Of a stretch of DNA of 64,000 nucleotides, positions 34,525-43,175 are shown in pieces. The DNA comes from Pedobacter sp. JY14-1 (GTDB lineage Bacteria > Bacteroidota > Bacteroidia > Sphingobacteriales > Sphingobacteriaceae). Numbering within the stretch: the first letter of the stretch is position 1; each line of letters starts with the position of its first letter. Under the pieces are notes generated by a model. It saw only the letters and a list, made by a program, of their open reading frames with translations, was not told the DNA's origin and searched no databases. The DNA lies in NCBI RefSeq assembly GCF_029269825.1, contig NZ_JARJHU010000008.1, positions 124,001-188,000 on the forward strand, read 5' to 3'. The translations under genes were made by a program, and so were the position numbers.

Positions 34525-37500
34525 TTATCTTAATAGCGTTATCGTACCTTTTTTAGTTGTCTTTGTACCATCGGTAAACTCAGCCTCGAGATAATACACA
34601 TAAACACCATTTGGCTGCAGGCTTCCTTTATATGTACCGTCCCACCCATTCTGCATATGCTGTGATTCATAAAGGAATTGTCCCCATTGATTGTAAACCC
34701 TGAACCTGATCTTAGCGATCGTATTTCCATATACATACAGGACATCGTTCCTTCCATCGTTATTAGGAGTGAAAGTGTTGGGAACAAATATGGTATTGCC
34801 CAGAGGATTTTCGGTTTTACCGGAGAAAGTGGTGGCATCGCTCAATTGGCAATCCAGCTGGCCTTTAGCACGTACCCTGATCGAGACCGTCTGATTTGGT
34901 TGCAGTCCCGCATACAGATAGGTTGTACCAGACGGTCCGCCACTTGGCGCTATCCAGGTCAATCCGTTGTCGATGGAAACTTCATAAGCAACCGCACCAG
35001 CAATAGCGTTCCACTGGAAGTTGATGCTGGTTGCAGTTGTCGATTGTACTGATACAACCGGTGCATCCAGCTTAGCAAGCACTGTTATCTGGACTGGCGT
35101 ACGCGTGTTGCTGGTACAACCAGTCATATTGCTTACTGCTTCGACATAGTATATGGTATTGGCTGAAACTGCCGGAGTGGTAAAGGTATTACCTTCGGCA
35201 AGCTTAGTTCCTCCGGTAGGTACTGAATACCATCTGTATGTTAAGGCTGCGTCCGGATTGTTGACAGATAATACTGCTGTTGATGACGCACAGAGCGGGT
35301 CAGCTGCTCCGGATACTGAAACAGGCGGCACTGGTTTCGGCGCTACAGTTATGGTCACCGCAGCACGTGAGCTACTGGTACAGGTCGCTGTAGATGCTTC
35401 TACGTAAAATACCTGATTTGAGATGATCACCGGTGTAGTAAAGTCACTACCTGTACCTATAGCATTGCCACCTGTGGCCGTATTATACCATGTGTAAGTA
35501 ACTTGATTTTGCGGGTTGGAAACGCTAAGGACAGCAATACTACCTTCACAGGCTGTGACAGCAGCTGAAACCACAGCAGGTGTATTCGGCCTAGGTGCCA
35601 CCGTTATGGTCACCTTTACTCTCCCACTGGCATTTCCGCAGCCGGATACGCTGTTAGCTTCTACATAGAAGTCGGTTGTAGCATTCAGTGCTGATGTAGT
35701 ATACTGGTTACCTGTAAATAAAAGTGTACCACCGGTAGCCTGCGTATACCATTTATAAGTAATGCCTGCTTTTGCATTTTCCACGACAAGTATTGCAGTT
35801 TCTCCACTGCACACTGTACCTGAAGAAGTTACCGATGGAGTTTCAGGTAATGGATTGATGTTAATGGTTACCGCCTTTGCTGTAGAAGCAGTATTCTCGC
35901 ATTTGTTACTTCCCCTTACAGTTACATAATAAGAGGTTGTTGTCTGCAAGGTTGGTGTATCGAATACAGCTCCTGTAAATATCGCATTTGTTAATTGGGC
36001 ATCGGTATACCAGGTAAATACAGGATTAGTAACAGTAGTACTTGAGGCGGTAAGCTTGACTTTTGTGCCGGCGCAGTATGAAGTTCCTGCTCCCGCAACA
36101 GCGATATCAGAATTCAACGCAGGAGGGTTGATGGTCACTACTGCTGCTTTTGCAGTTGTCGCTGTATTTTCGCACTTATTACCACCTCTTACAGTTACAT
36201 AATAGGTCGTTGTTGCATTCAGCACTGGTGTTTCAAATATCGCTCCGGTAAATACTGCATCTGTTAATGCTGCATCGGTATACCAGGTGAACACCGGATT
36301 GGTGACGGTGGTACTGCCGGCAGTTAAAGTTGCCTTATTACCTGCACACAAAGGATTTCCTGCACCCGAAACGGTAATATCTGCCGCCACAGCAGGTGGA
36401 TTAACCGTCAGCGTAACGGCTTTAGCTGTTGCTGAAGTATTTTCACATTTGTTGGCACCCCTTACTGTTACATAATATGTTTTGGTAGCTGTCAGTACAG
36501 GCGTATTGAATACTGCTCCGGTGAACACCGCATTGGTCAATACCGCGTCGCTATACCAGGTAAATACAGGATTGGTAACGGTAGTACTTGAAGCTGTCAG
36601 ACTGGCTGAAGTTCCTGAACAGAAAGGTGAAGCTGCTCCGGCGATATTTACGTCGGCAGCTACTGCAGGTGGGTTGACCGTCAGCACAACAGTTTTCGCC
36701 CCCGCAGCAGTATTTTCACATCTGTTAGATCCCTTAACAGTCACATAGTATGTTTTTGTGCCCGTCAGTTCAGGAGTAGTAAGCACCGCACCGATAAAGA
36801 CTACATTGGTCAGGGCTGCATCGCTGTACCAGGTAAATACAGGATTGGTCACAGTAGTACTCGAGGCAGTAAGCGTTGCTTTTGTACCGGCGCAGAAAGG
36901 TGCTCCTCCGCCGCTCACACTGATGTCTGCAGCTAGTGCAGGTGGATTGACATTTAAAGTAACCACTTCTGCCCCGGCTGCAAGATTTTCGCATTTGTTT
37001 GCCCCTTTTACAGTTACATAATAAGTAACTGTGGCGGTCAGTACAGGCGTGGTGAATTCAGGTCCGGTAAATACAACATCAGTCAGCGCTGCATCCTTGT
37101 ACCAGGTAAAGACCGGACTGGTCACTGTAGTAGTGGTTGCGGTAAGCTTCGCTGTAGTACCGGCGCAATAAGTAGTACCAGCTCCTGAAACTTCCAGATC
37201 AGCTGCCGTGGCCGGTGGATTTACTTTAAGCGCAACAACCTTAGCCTCAGCCGCTGTATTTGCACATTTGTTGGTACCACGTACCGTTACATAATAAGTT
37301 CTGCCCGTCGTGAGCACTGGGGTTTCATATTCAGCACCTGTAAACACTGCATTGGTCAATGCCGCATCAGTATACCAGGTAAATACAGGATTAGTTACCG
37401 TCACACTGCTGGCGGTAAGCTTGGCTTTGGTTCCGGCACAGAAAGGTGATCCGGCTCCGGTTACATTTAAGTCTGACGCAAGTGCTGCAGGATTCACCAC

Positions 37501-40500
37501 AATCGTGATCTTGGTCCTTGTACCTACGCTGACACATGCATTTGCATTTGTAGCTTCAACATAGTAGTCATGTGAACCTGCAGCAAGGCTGGCCGGGGTA
37601 GTGAAACTTGCTGTATTAGCGGCGACAAGATTACCCCCTGATGCCGCATCGTACCAGTTAAACGTTACCCCTGCTACGGCATTTACACGTAAGGTAACCG
37701 GAGTGTTGAAACAGGCCGTCGCAGGGTTGCCCGCCGCAGCAACTGGCGGAAGCGGTGCTTCAACTATGGTGACTGTTACTTTTGTTTTTGCGCTTTCACA
37801 ATTGTTCCGTGTAGCAGATACAAAATAGTCGTAGGTACCTGCTGCTAAAGTATTGTCAACAGTAAAAGAGATGCCATCTTTCCCAGCCAGATAAGTAGCA
37901 CCTCTGTACCATTTATAAGTAGTACCTGGTGCGGGGTTGGCTATTGCTAGTATAGCAGATGTTCCTGCACAGGCAGTCACTGTCTGGCTGGCCACTTTAG
38001 GTGCCGCAATGATCCTTCTAGCATAATTAAAGTCCAGCGTAGTCAGGACCGCTGCCAGGCCTGATTTCAATCTTAATTCCACCCCATCGAATTGCTTTTG
38101 GGGAACAAACTTAAGTGTCGCTGCACTGTTATCGCTCAGCAGTTCCAGGTGGATAAGCGGGTTGCTGGCCACAAGCTGGTCATTATTGCTTGTCGCCCCG
38201 TTGAAAGTTCTCAGTTCAATGGATGGGAGAACTGCCAGTGACAGCAATTTTCCGGGCGAACTGATCCTTACGACGACAGTATCACCTATTGCTGACAGAC
38301 CGTTGAAGCCTACCTGCTGGTAAACAGAAGCACCAAGTGCGCCGACAGGCATTACAAATGAAGATCCCGTCTGTGCATTGTTGTCCACGGCCAGGCCTGG
38401 ATTAAATACCCCGGTAAGCAGGGCCACGCCATCTACACCATGTTTAACGGATACTGTGGCAGCTTCACAAGGGACATCTGTAGGTGCAACCCTGGGCAGC
38501 ACAGTTACGACAACAGGTTTCCGCACCGAAGTACAACCTCCGGCTACCGATGCTGAAACATAGAAAGTGATCTGGATCGGAGCAGTGCCATCGTTAATGA
38601 ATTGGGAAGTCACAAGCCTTGCCCCGTTGAAAACAGGAGTTTCACCAGGATTAGTAGTATTAAACCAGCTGAATGTAGCACCGGCAGTACTTGACGTTGC
38701 TGTCAATACTGCAACTGAACCGGAAGCAATTACAGGAGCTGCAGGCGTAACTACAGGGGCGTCCAGTGTTCCGACTTGTACAGTAGCCACTGCCTTCGAC
38801 GCCGAAGCCACACCACAACTGTTTACAGCTTCTACTGAATAAGTTGTCGTGGCAGCTACCGAGGCAATGGTAAAAGTAGGGCCGTCTTTACCTGTCTGAT
38901 AAACACCTGCGTTGTTATACCACTTATAGGTAATTCCGGTAACTGGGTTGCTTACGGAGAGTACTACAGAATTACCAGCACAAGTATTTACAGAGGATGA
39001 AACCAATGCCGGCGTCTGTGGTGCAGGTGTTACAGTGATGTTCACTGCAGTCCTGTAGCTTGAACAGCCAGAAGCGGTGGTTGCTTCAACATAATATTTT
39101 GTATTTGCAGACAAGGCTGGTGTAGTAAAGGTAACGCCGTCCTTACCTGTCTGGTAGTTGCCGGAAGCATCGTACCATTTATAGGTGATTCCTGATTTTG
39201 GATTCTTAACGGTGAGGACTGCGGTTTGCGTTGCGCAGGCCGTAACATCTGCCGCGACTATTTCAGGTGAAACAGGAACACGTTGTGCATAGTTGAGATC
39301 GATCGAAGTCAATGCACCAGCGAGCCCTGAATTCAACCTTACTTCAACTTTATCAAATTGCTTGGTTGGGACAAAACTCACCAGGGCTCTGCTGTTTCCG
39401 CTTAAAAGCTCGATACGGATCAGGGCATTGTTAAGTTTAATTACATCATTGTTGCCGGTATTTCCATTATAAGTACCTACTTCAATATTTGAAAGGACGC
39501 CAACTGAAAGTAATTTGCCGGGAGCAGTGAGCAGTATACGTACTGTATCACCTATATTAGAAAGGTTTGCAAAACTCAACCGCTGATAAACGGATGCGCC
39601 AAGAAGGCCGACTGGCATTACCAGTGAAGACCCGGTAGTTGTATTGTTGTCGATCGCCAGTTGCGGATTGAATACACCCGCCAGCAAAGCTACGCCATCT
39701 ACACCATTTACTTGGGCGACAGGTGCCTCACAAGGTACAGGGTTAGGCAGCCCCCCGCCGCTTACATTGACCGTAACCGAGACCCTTCCAGGCGCTGAAC
39801 AACCGCTGGCGTTCGATTTTGCTTCTACATAATAGGTTGTAGCAACAGTTAACGGCGGGGTAACAAAAGTAGGACCTGTATAAACAGGAGTTACTGATGT
39901 TTCTGATGTATACCAGCTAAAGGTAATATTCGATTCCGAAGAAGTAGCAGTCAGTATTGCCGTCTGGCCCGGATTCACCGTAGCAGAAGAAGCCTGTACC
40001 TGTGGTAACGCAGGCAAGGGCAAGACGGTAATGGTTACTGGTCTTCTGGAAGCACTTGTACAGCCTCCGTTTGCAGCTTCTACATAATAAGTAGCTGTAG
40101 CCGTAAGTGCCGGAGTATTGAATGTCTGTCCAGTAAATACCGGAGTTCCACCGGTTGCAGTATTATACCAGTTATAAGTTAAACCACTTACCGGCCCACT
40201 TACCTGGATTGTTGCGGAAGATCCGGAACAAACAGGGCCAACAGCAGCGACAACAGGAACAGCAGGAGCTGTGGTTACGTTAACCGTAACAGGTATTCTT
40301 GGAGTACTGGTGCAGCTTCCCCTGCTTACTTCTAAATAATAAGTCGTGTTTGCGGTAAGTACTGGAGTCGTAAAGTTCTCTCCTGTTTGAAGGAGCGTAC
40401 CTGCAGTCGCAGCACTATACCATCTTAATGTTGTGCCACCATTTGCAGAAGCAGACAATGTTGCTGCACTTCCCGAACATACCGTTTGGCCAACAGTATT

Positions 40501-42870
40501 AATAGTGGGTTTTGGATAAACGATCTCGGCACCATAAATACTGAGGTTACTTAATGCTGCTACAAGTGCCCCAAATCTTACCTCTACACGGTCAAATGTC
40601 CCGCCGGCAGGAAATGTGGCTTTAAATCTGTTGCCACTCAAGAGCTTCAGATCAACAAGGGCAGAATTGAGCTGGTAAGTCTTGATGACATCGGCACCAT
40701 TCATCACTCTGATAGTAACACCGCTAAGCACACTGAGATCTGCAAGCCCAACCGGAGTTTCCAGATCCAGACGTATACTATCCGAAGCAACGCCATCCTT
40801 ACCGAAGATCAATCTCTGGTAACCGGTAGCGCCGACACCCACAGCCAGGTTTATTTTTGTAAAATTATTAAGATTGGCATCAGTAGAATTTCCAGCGCCC
40901 TGTATGCTGCACAATACACAGATACCGTCGATACCGGTCTGTTGTGCCACTGCTGCGTTACAATTTGTATTTGTAGTACCATTTATTACAGTTACCGTAA
41001 CAGGAACTCTTTTAGAAACGCAACCTGTTGCATTCTCTGCCGCTACATAGTAGGTAGTTGTAGCAGTCAATACCGGGGTAGTCAATTCAGCCCCGCTGCC
41101 GATTGCAGTTCCACCAGTAGCCACTGCATACCATCTCAATGTACCTGTACCTGTGGCCCTCAATGTAGCAGTCTGACCTGCGGTAATTGTTTCGTTATTT
41201 GTAGATACAACAGGTAAATCCGGAACGGGATTTACCACAATTTCGACTTTTGTCCGGGTAGCACTTACGCAACTTCCATTTACAGCTTCAACATAAGCAT
41301 TTGTAGTTGCGGTAAGTACAGGAGTAGTAAACGCATTGCCTGTAGCCAGTGGCGTGCCGCCCGTCGGAGTGGAATACCAGCGGTAAGTCAAACCTGTTAC
41401 AGGATTACTGATTGTCAGCAATGCAGTTGAACCGGAACATACTGGCGCAACAGCTGTCACTGCAGGAGCAGCGGGGACAGCTGTAACGGTAACCCGCACC
41501 GGCACCCTCACAGACTCATCCAGGCAGCCGGTTCTTCTGGCCGCTACATAATAAGTTTTATTGGCACTCAGTGCAGGTGTAACAAATGCAGCGTTGTAGG
41601 CTACAGTAGCTAAAGGGCTGCCTCCGGTCAGACTATCATACCAGCGCAGTTCGTTGGTAGCTGCTGTTGTAGCGGTTAGGCTCACAGCACTCCCTGAACA
41701 GACGGAGACCATATTTGAGGCCGGAGCTGTAAAAGTAGGCCTTCCTGCAGAACGCGTTATAGCATAAAGGTTTAAAGTTTGTGTCAAACTGGCATTTAGC
41801 AGTGACGACATGGACACTTTAACACGGTTGTAGGCTATTCCAGGTGCAAAAGAAACAGACACAACTTGTCCGCTGTTCAGCAAACCAAGGAGGTCGAGGT
41901 TGATCAGTGAAGATAAGCTGGCCGTACCAACTTCTGTAATCCCATTGTATGCAGTTACCGATACATTGTTCAATAAACCTACGTTTAAAAGCGCCGGATC
42001 TGCCTGGATCTTTATATTGATATCATCAGTCGGATTAGACAGGGTTTCGAAGTATATATTCTGACTAATTGTCCCCGCCACACCAAGAATGCCTAAACTG
42101 AGCTCAGAATAGTTGTTCGGGTCGGTATCTATTGCTCTCTCAGGATTGGTCACACCAGCCTTGCCCAATCCCAGCAGATCAACCGTAAGCCCAGTTCCTT
42201 CATAACCGGTAGCAAATCCCTGGGCACAGGGGTCAGTTCCCGTTGTATAGAAAGCATTATATACTCTCATGCTGTTACTGGCACCCAGCAACAACGCATT
42301 GGTCACGTCCTGTATATAAATACGATCATAGCTTGATGAAGGTGTAAGCGCCACATAGAAATTTCCAGAGGCGTCTTTGATCAATCTGAGGTTAGGGTTA
42401 GTAAACGCCCCCGTGCTACTCCCTGAAAGCACAGCAGAACTTCCGTTTCTCGCCTCTATTTTAAAGAAATGATTACCCAACGCGACATTCCCCAAAACAT
42501 CAGCGAGTACTCCGCCCAGGTTTCCACCAATAAGGGCGTTTAAAACGTCTGGGTCAAAATCTATACGCACAAAAGATGTTGTACCGGCCGCAACAACAGA
42601 AGGAAATTTGATTTCCAATTGCCCGGTGTAACGCCCGATGCCGAGGGCCAAACCTCCGTTCGATTTTACAGTCGCAAAACTATTGTTGGCCAAAACCGCA
42701 TTACCAGGATTATCCACATGGTCGTCAGCAGCACTACCGATAGTAACCTGATTAGCATAAATCCGGGACTGCGCATACGATTTGAAACCAAAAAACGTTA
42801 TACCCAATAAAGCAATAAGAATAATAACAGACTTTTGAGATTTCCCTAATAAGGTAGATGTCCATTTCAT
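34525..42870 (-). CDS. Giant Ig-repeat surface protein with type B T9SS sorting domain
   Basis: 2781 residues, the largest gene of the window, probably a surface adhesin. A signal peptide (about 1-34, SYAQ) is followed by four copies of a roughly 155-residue module (first copy about 210-380; later ones marked CEAPVAQVNGVDGVALLAGV), each followed by Ig-like domains of the CSG...WY...TP.L....YYV type. About 20 Ig-like domains can be counted, six of which are 91-residue near-copies in tandem. Then come one fibronectin-III-like domain (LDAPVVSVQSTTATSINFQW) and the gliding-motility-type C-terminal domain (IFVPNTFTPNNDGRNDVLYV to GTITLLR), the type B signal for T9SS. No enzymatic domain was found. 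First gene of the operon with a PorP/SprF and a PorE-like partner. Confidence 0.93.
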   Translation of the reverse strand: MKWTSTLLGKSQKSVIILIALLGITFFGFKSYAQSRIYANQVTIGSAADDHVDNPGNAVLANNSFATVKSNGGLALGIGRYTGQLEIKFPSVVAAGTTSFVRIDFDPDVLNALIGGNLGGVLADVLGNVALGNHFFKIEARNGSSAVLSGSSTGAFTNPNLRLIKDASGNFYVALTPSSSYDRIYIQDVTNALLLGASNSMRVYNAFYTTGTDPCAQGFATGYEGTGLTVDLLGLGKAGVTNPERAIDTDPNNYSELSLGILGVAGTISQNIYFETLSNPTDDINIKIQADPALLNVGLLNNVSVTAYNGITEVGTASLSSLINLDLLGLLNSGQVVSVSFAPGIAYNRVKVSMSSLLNASLTQTLNLYAITRSAGRPTFTAPASNMVSVCSGSAVSLTATTAATNELRWYDSLTGGSPLATVAYNAAFVTPALSANKTYYVAARRTGCLDESVRVPVRVTVTAVPAAPAVTAVAPVCSGSTALLTISNPVTGLTYRWYSTPTGGTPLATGNAFTTPVLTATTNAYVEAVNGSCVSATRTKVEIVVNPVPDLPVVSTNNETITAGQTATLRATGTGTLRWYAVATGGTAIGSGAELTTPVLTATTTYYVAAENATGCVSKRVPVTVTVINGTTNTNCNAAVAQQTGIDGICVLCSIQGAGNSTDANLNNFTKINLAVGVGATGYQRLIFGKDGVASDSIRLDLETPVGLADLSVLSGVTIRVMNGADVIKTYQLNSALVDLKLLSGNRFKATFPAGGTFDRVEVRFGALVAALSNLSIYGAEIVYPKPTINTVGQTVCSGSAATLSASANGGTTLRWYSAATAGTLLQTGENFTTPVLTANTTYYLEVSRGSCTSTPRIPVTVNVTTAPAVPVVAAVGPVCSGSSATIQVSGPVSGLTYNWYNTATGGTPVFTGQTFNTPALTATATYYVEAANGGCTSASRRPVTITVLPLPALPQVQASSATVNPGQTAILTATSSESNITFSWYTSETSVTPVYTGPTFVTPPLTVATTYYVEAKSNASGCSAPGRVSVTVNVSGGGLPNPVPCEAPVAQVNGVDGVALLAGVFNPQLAIDNNTTTGSSLVMPVGLLGASVYQRLSFANLSNIGDTVRILLTAPGKLLSVGVLSNIEVGTYNGNTGNNDVIKLNNALIRIELLSGNSRALVSFVPTKQFDKVEVRLNSGLAGALTSIDLNYAQRVPVSPEIVAADVTACATQTAVLTVKNPKSGITYKWYDASGNYQTGKDGVTFTTPALSANTKYYVEATTASGCSSYRTAVNITVTPAPQTPALVSSSVNTCAGNSVVLSVSNPVTGITYKWYNNAGVYQTGKDGPTFTIASVAATTTYSVEAVNSCGVASASKAVATVQVGTLDAPVVTPAAPVIASGSVAVLTATSSTAGATFSWFNTTNPGETPVFNGARLVTSQFINDGTAPIQITFYVSASVAGGCTSVRKPVVVTVLPRVAPTDVPCEAATVSVKHGVDGVALLTGVFNPGLAVDNNAQTGSSFVMPVGALGASVYQQVGFNGLSAIGDTVVVRISSPGKLLSLAVLPSIELRTFNGATSNNDQLVASNPLIHLELLSDNSAATLKFVPQKQFDGVELRLKSGLAAVLTTLDFNYARRIIAAPKVASQTVTACAGTSAILAIANPAPGTTYKWYRGATYLAGKDGISFTVDNTLAAGTYDYFVSATRNNCESAKTKVTVTIVEAPLPPVAAAGNPATACFNTPVTLRVNAVAGVTFNWYDAASGGNLVAANTASFTTPASLAAGSHDYYVEATNANACVSVGTRTKITIVVNPAALASDLNVTGAGSPFCAGTKAKLTASSVTVTNPVFTWYTDAALTNAVFTGAEYETPVLTTGRTYYVTVRGTNKCANTAAEAKVVALKVNPPATAADLEVSGAGTTYCAGTTAKLTATTTTVTSPVFTWYKDAALTDVVFTGPEFTTPVLTATVTYYVTVKGANKCENLAAGAEVVTLNVNPPALAADISVSGGGAPFCAGTKATLTASSTTVTNPVFTWYSDAALTNVVFIGAVLTTPELTGTKTYYVTVKGSNRCENTAAGAKTVVLTVNPPAVAADVNIAGAASPFCSGTSASLTASSTTVTNPVFTWYSDAVLTNAVFTGAVFNTPVLTATKTYYVTVRGANKCENTSATAKAVTLTVNPPAVAADITVSGAGNPLCAGNKATLTAGSTTVTNPVFTWYTDAALTDAVFTGAIFETPVLNATTTYYVTVRGGNKCENTATTAKAAVVTINPPALNSDIAVAGAGTSYCAGTKVKLTASSTTVTNPVFTWYTDAQLTNAIFTGAVFDTPTLQTTTSYYVTVRGSNKCENTASTAKAVTININPLPETPSVTSSGTVCSGETAILVVENAKAGITYKWYTQATGGTLLFTGNQYTTSALNATTDFYVEANSVSGCGNASGRVKVTITVAPRPNTPAVVSAAVTACEGSIAVLSVSNPQNQVTYTWYNTATGGNAIGTGSDFTTPVIISNQVFYVEASTATCTSSSRAAVTITVAPKPVPPVSVSGAADPLCASSTAVLSVNNPDAALTYRWYSVPTGGTKLAEGNTFTTPAVSANTIYYVEAVSNMTGCTSNTRTPVQITVLAKLDAPVVSVQSTTATSINFQWNAIAGAVAYEVSIDNGLTWIAPSGGPSGTTYLYAGLQPNQTVSIRVRAKGQLDCQLSDATTFSGKTENPLGNTIFVPNTFTPNNDGRNDVLYVYGNTIAKIRFRVYNQWGQFLYESQHMQNGWDGTYKGSLQPNGVYVYYLEAEFTDGTKTTKKGTITLLR
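35860..37497 (-). repeat. Six tandem 273-bp repeats (91-residue Ig-like units)
   Basis: Six in-frame units of exactly 273 bp, each opening with (V/I)NP and holding CAGT..LTASSTTVTNPVFTWY, then YYVTVRG.NKCEN. Spacing was checked at both ends (the VNP codons at 37489-37497 and the INP codons at 35851-35859). The middle units are the most alike, as expected from unequal crossing-over. Confidence 0.88.
38010..42235 (-). repeat. Higher-order repeat: four about 155-residue modules with Ig-like spacers
   Basis: Modules lie near 41750-42235, 40505-40975, 39280-39735 and 38010-38470, about 1.24 kb apart. The last two are most alike (GVDGVALL.GVFNP.LA.DNN...GSS.VMPVG.LGASVYQ). In the intervals stand three Ig-like domains. 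The pattern suggests growth by duplication of a module-plus-three-Ig block. Confidence 0.75.
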
Positions 42871-43175
42871 AGGAGAGAGATTGAGATTATCTTAAATTAA
42901 CTTGATGCAAGTTTAATCATAGATCAGCTCGTAATTCCCGTTCGAATTGTTCATTTAAGCGCTCTCGCCAATTACACGCTGTTCATTTTATTCATTTTGG
43001 GACAAGAGGTATTCGCGCTTTTTCAATAAAAACCCGCATATTTGTTTGCTTTATAGACGATTACTCAAATATTTTTACTCCCATTCATTTTTCGTTCACA
43101 CAAAGGGGTTCTTTGTTTTTGTTTAAAGCGTTATATTCGATACATTCAAGAATTTAACGCTTAACGAAATATTGT
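42871..43175. other. Divergent A+T-rich intergenic region
   Basis: 305 bp between the giant adhesin gene (-) and the NTPase gene (+). No tRNA or open frame worth calling. It holds a small dyad (AACTTG, ATG, CAAGTT at 42899-42913) 28 nt ahead of the adhesin start and a larger inverted repeat ahead of the NTPase gene. No full TAnnTTTG box was found for either gene. Confidence 0.6.
43124..43164. promoter_or_regulatory. Inverted repeat upstream of the NTPase gene
   Basis: Arms at 43124-43136 and 43152-43164 match at 11 of 13 positions (core AAGCGTTA / TAACGCTT), with a 15-nt spacer; the second arm ends 11 nt before the ATG. It could be an operator, perhaps for the HTH-like N-terminus of the encoded protein. 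Confidence 0.4.

Noticed and set aside
35860-37497. Regular spacing that might suggest a CRISPR array or a satellite
   Set aside because: The 273-bp units are in-frame protein repeats of Ig-like domains, without short palindromic repeats or unique spacers. Regular plus-strand open frames seen there are shadows of the repeat.
42899-42913. Dyad AACTTG-ATG-CAAGTT ahead of the adhesin gene
   Set aside because: Short, without a promoter box to set it in context; noted but too weak for its own finding.
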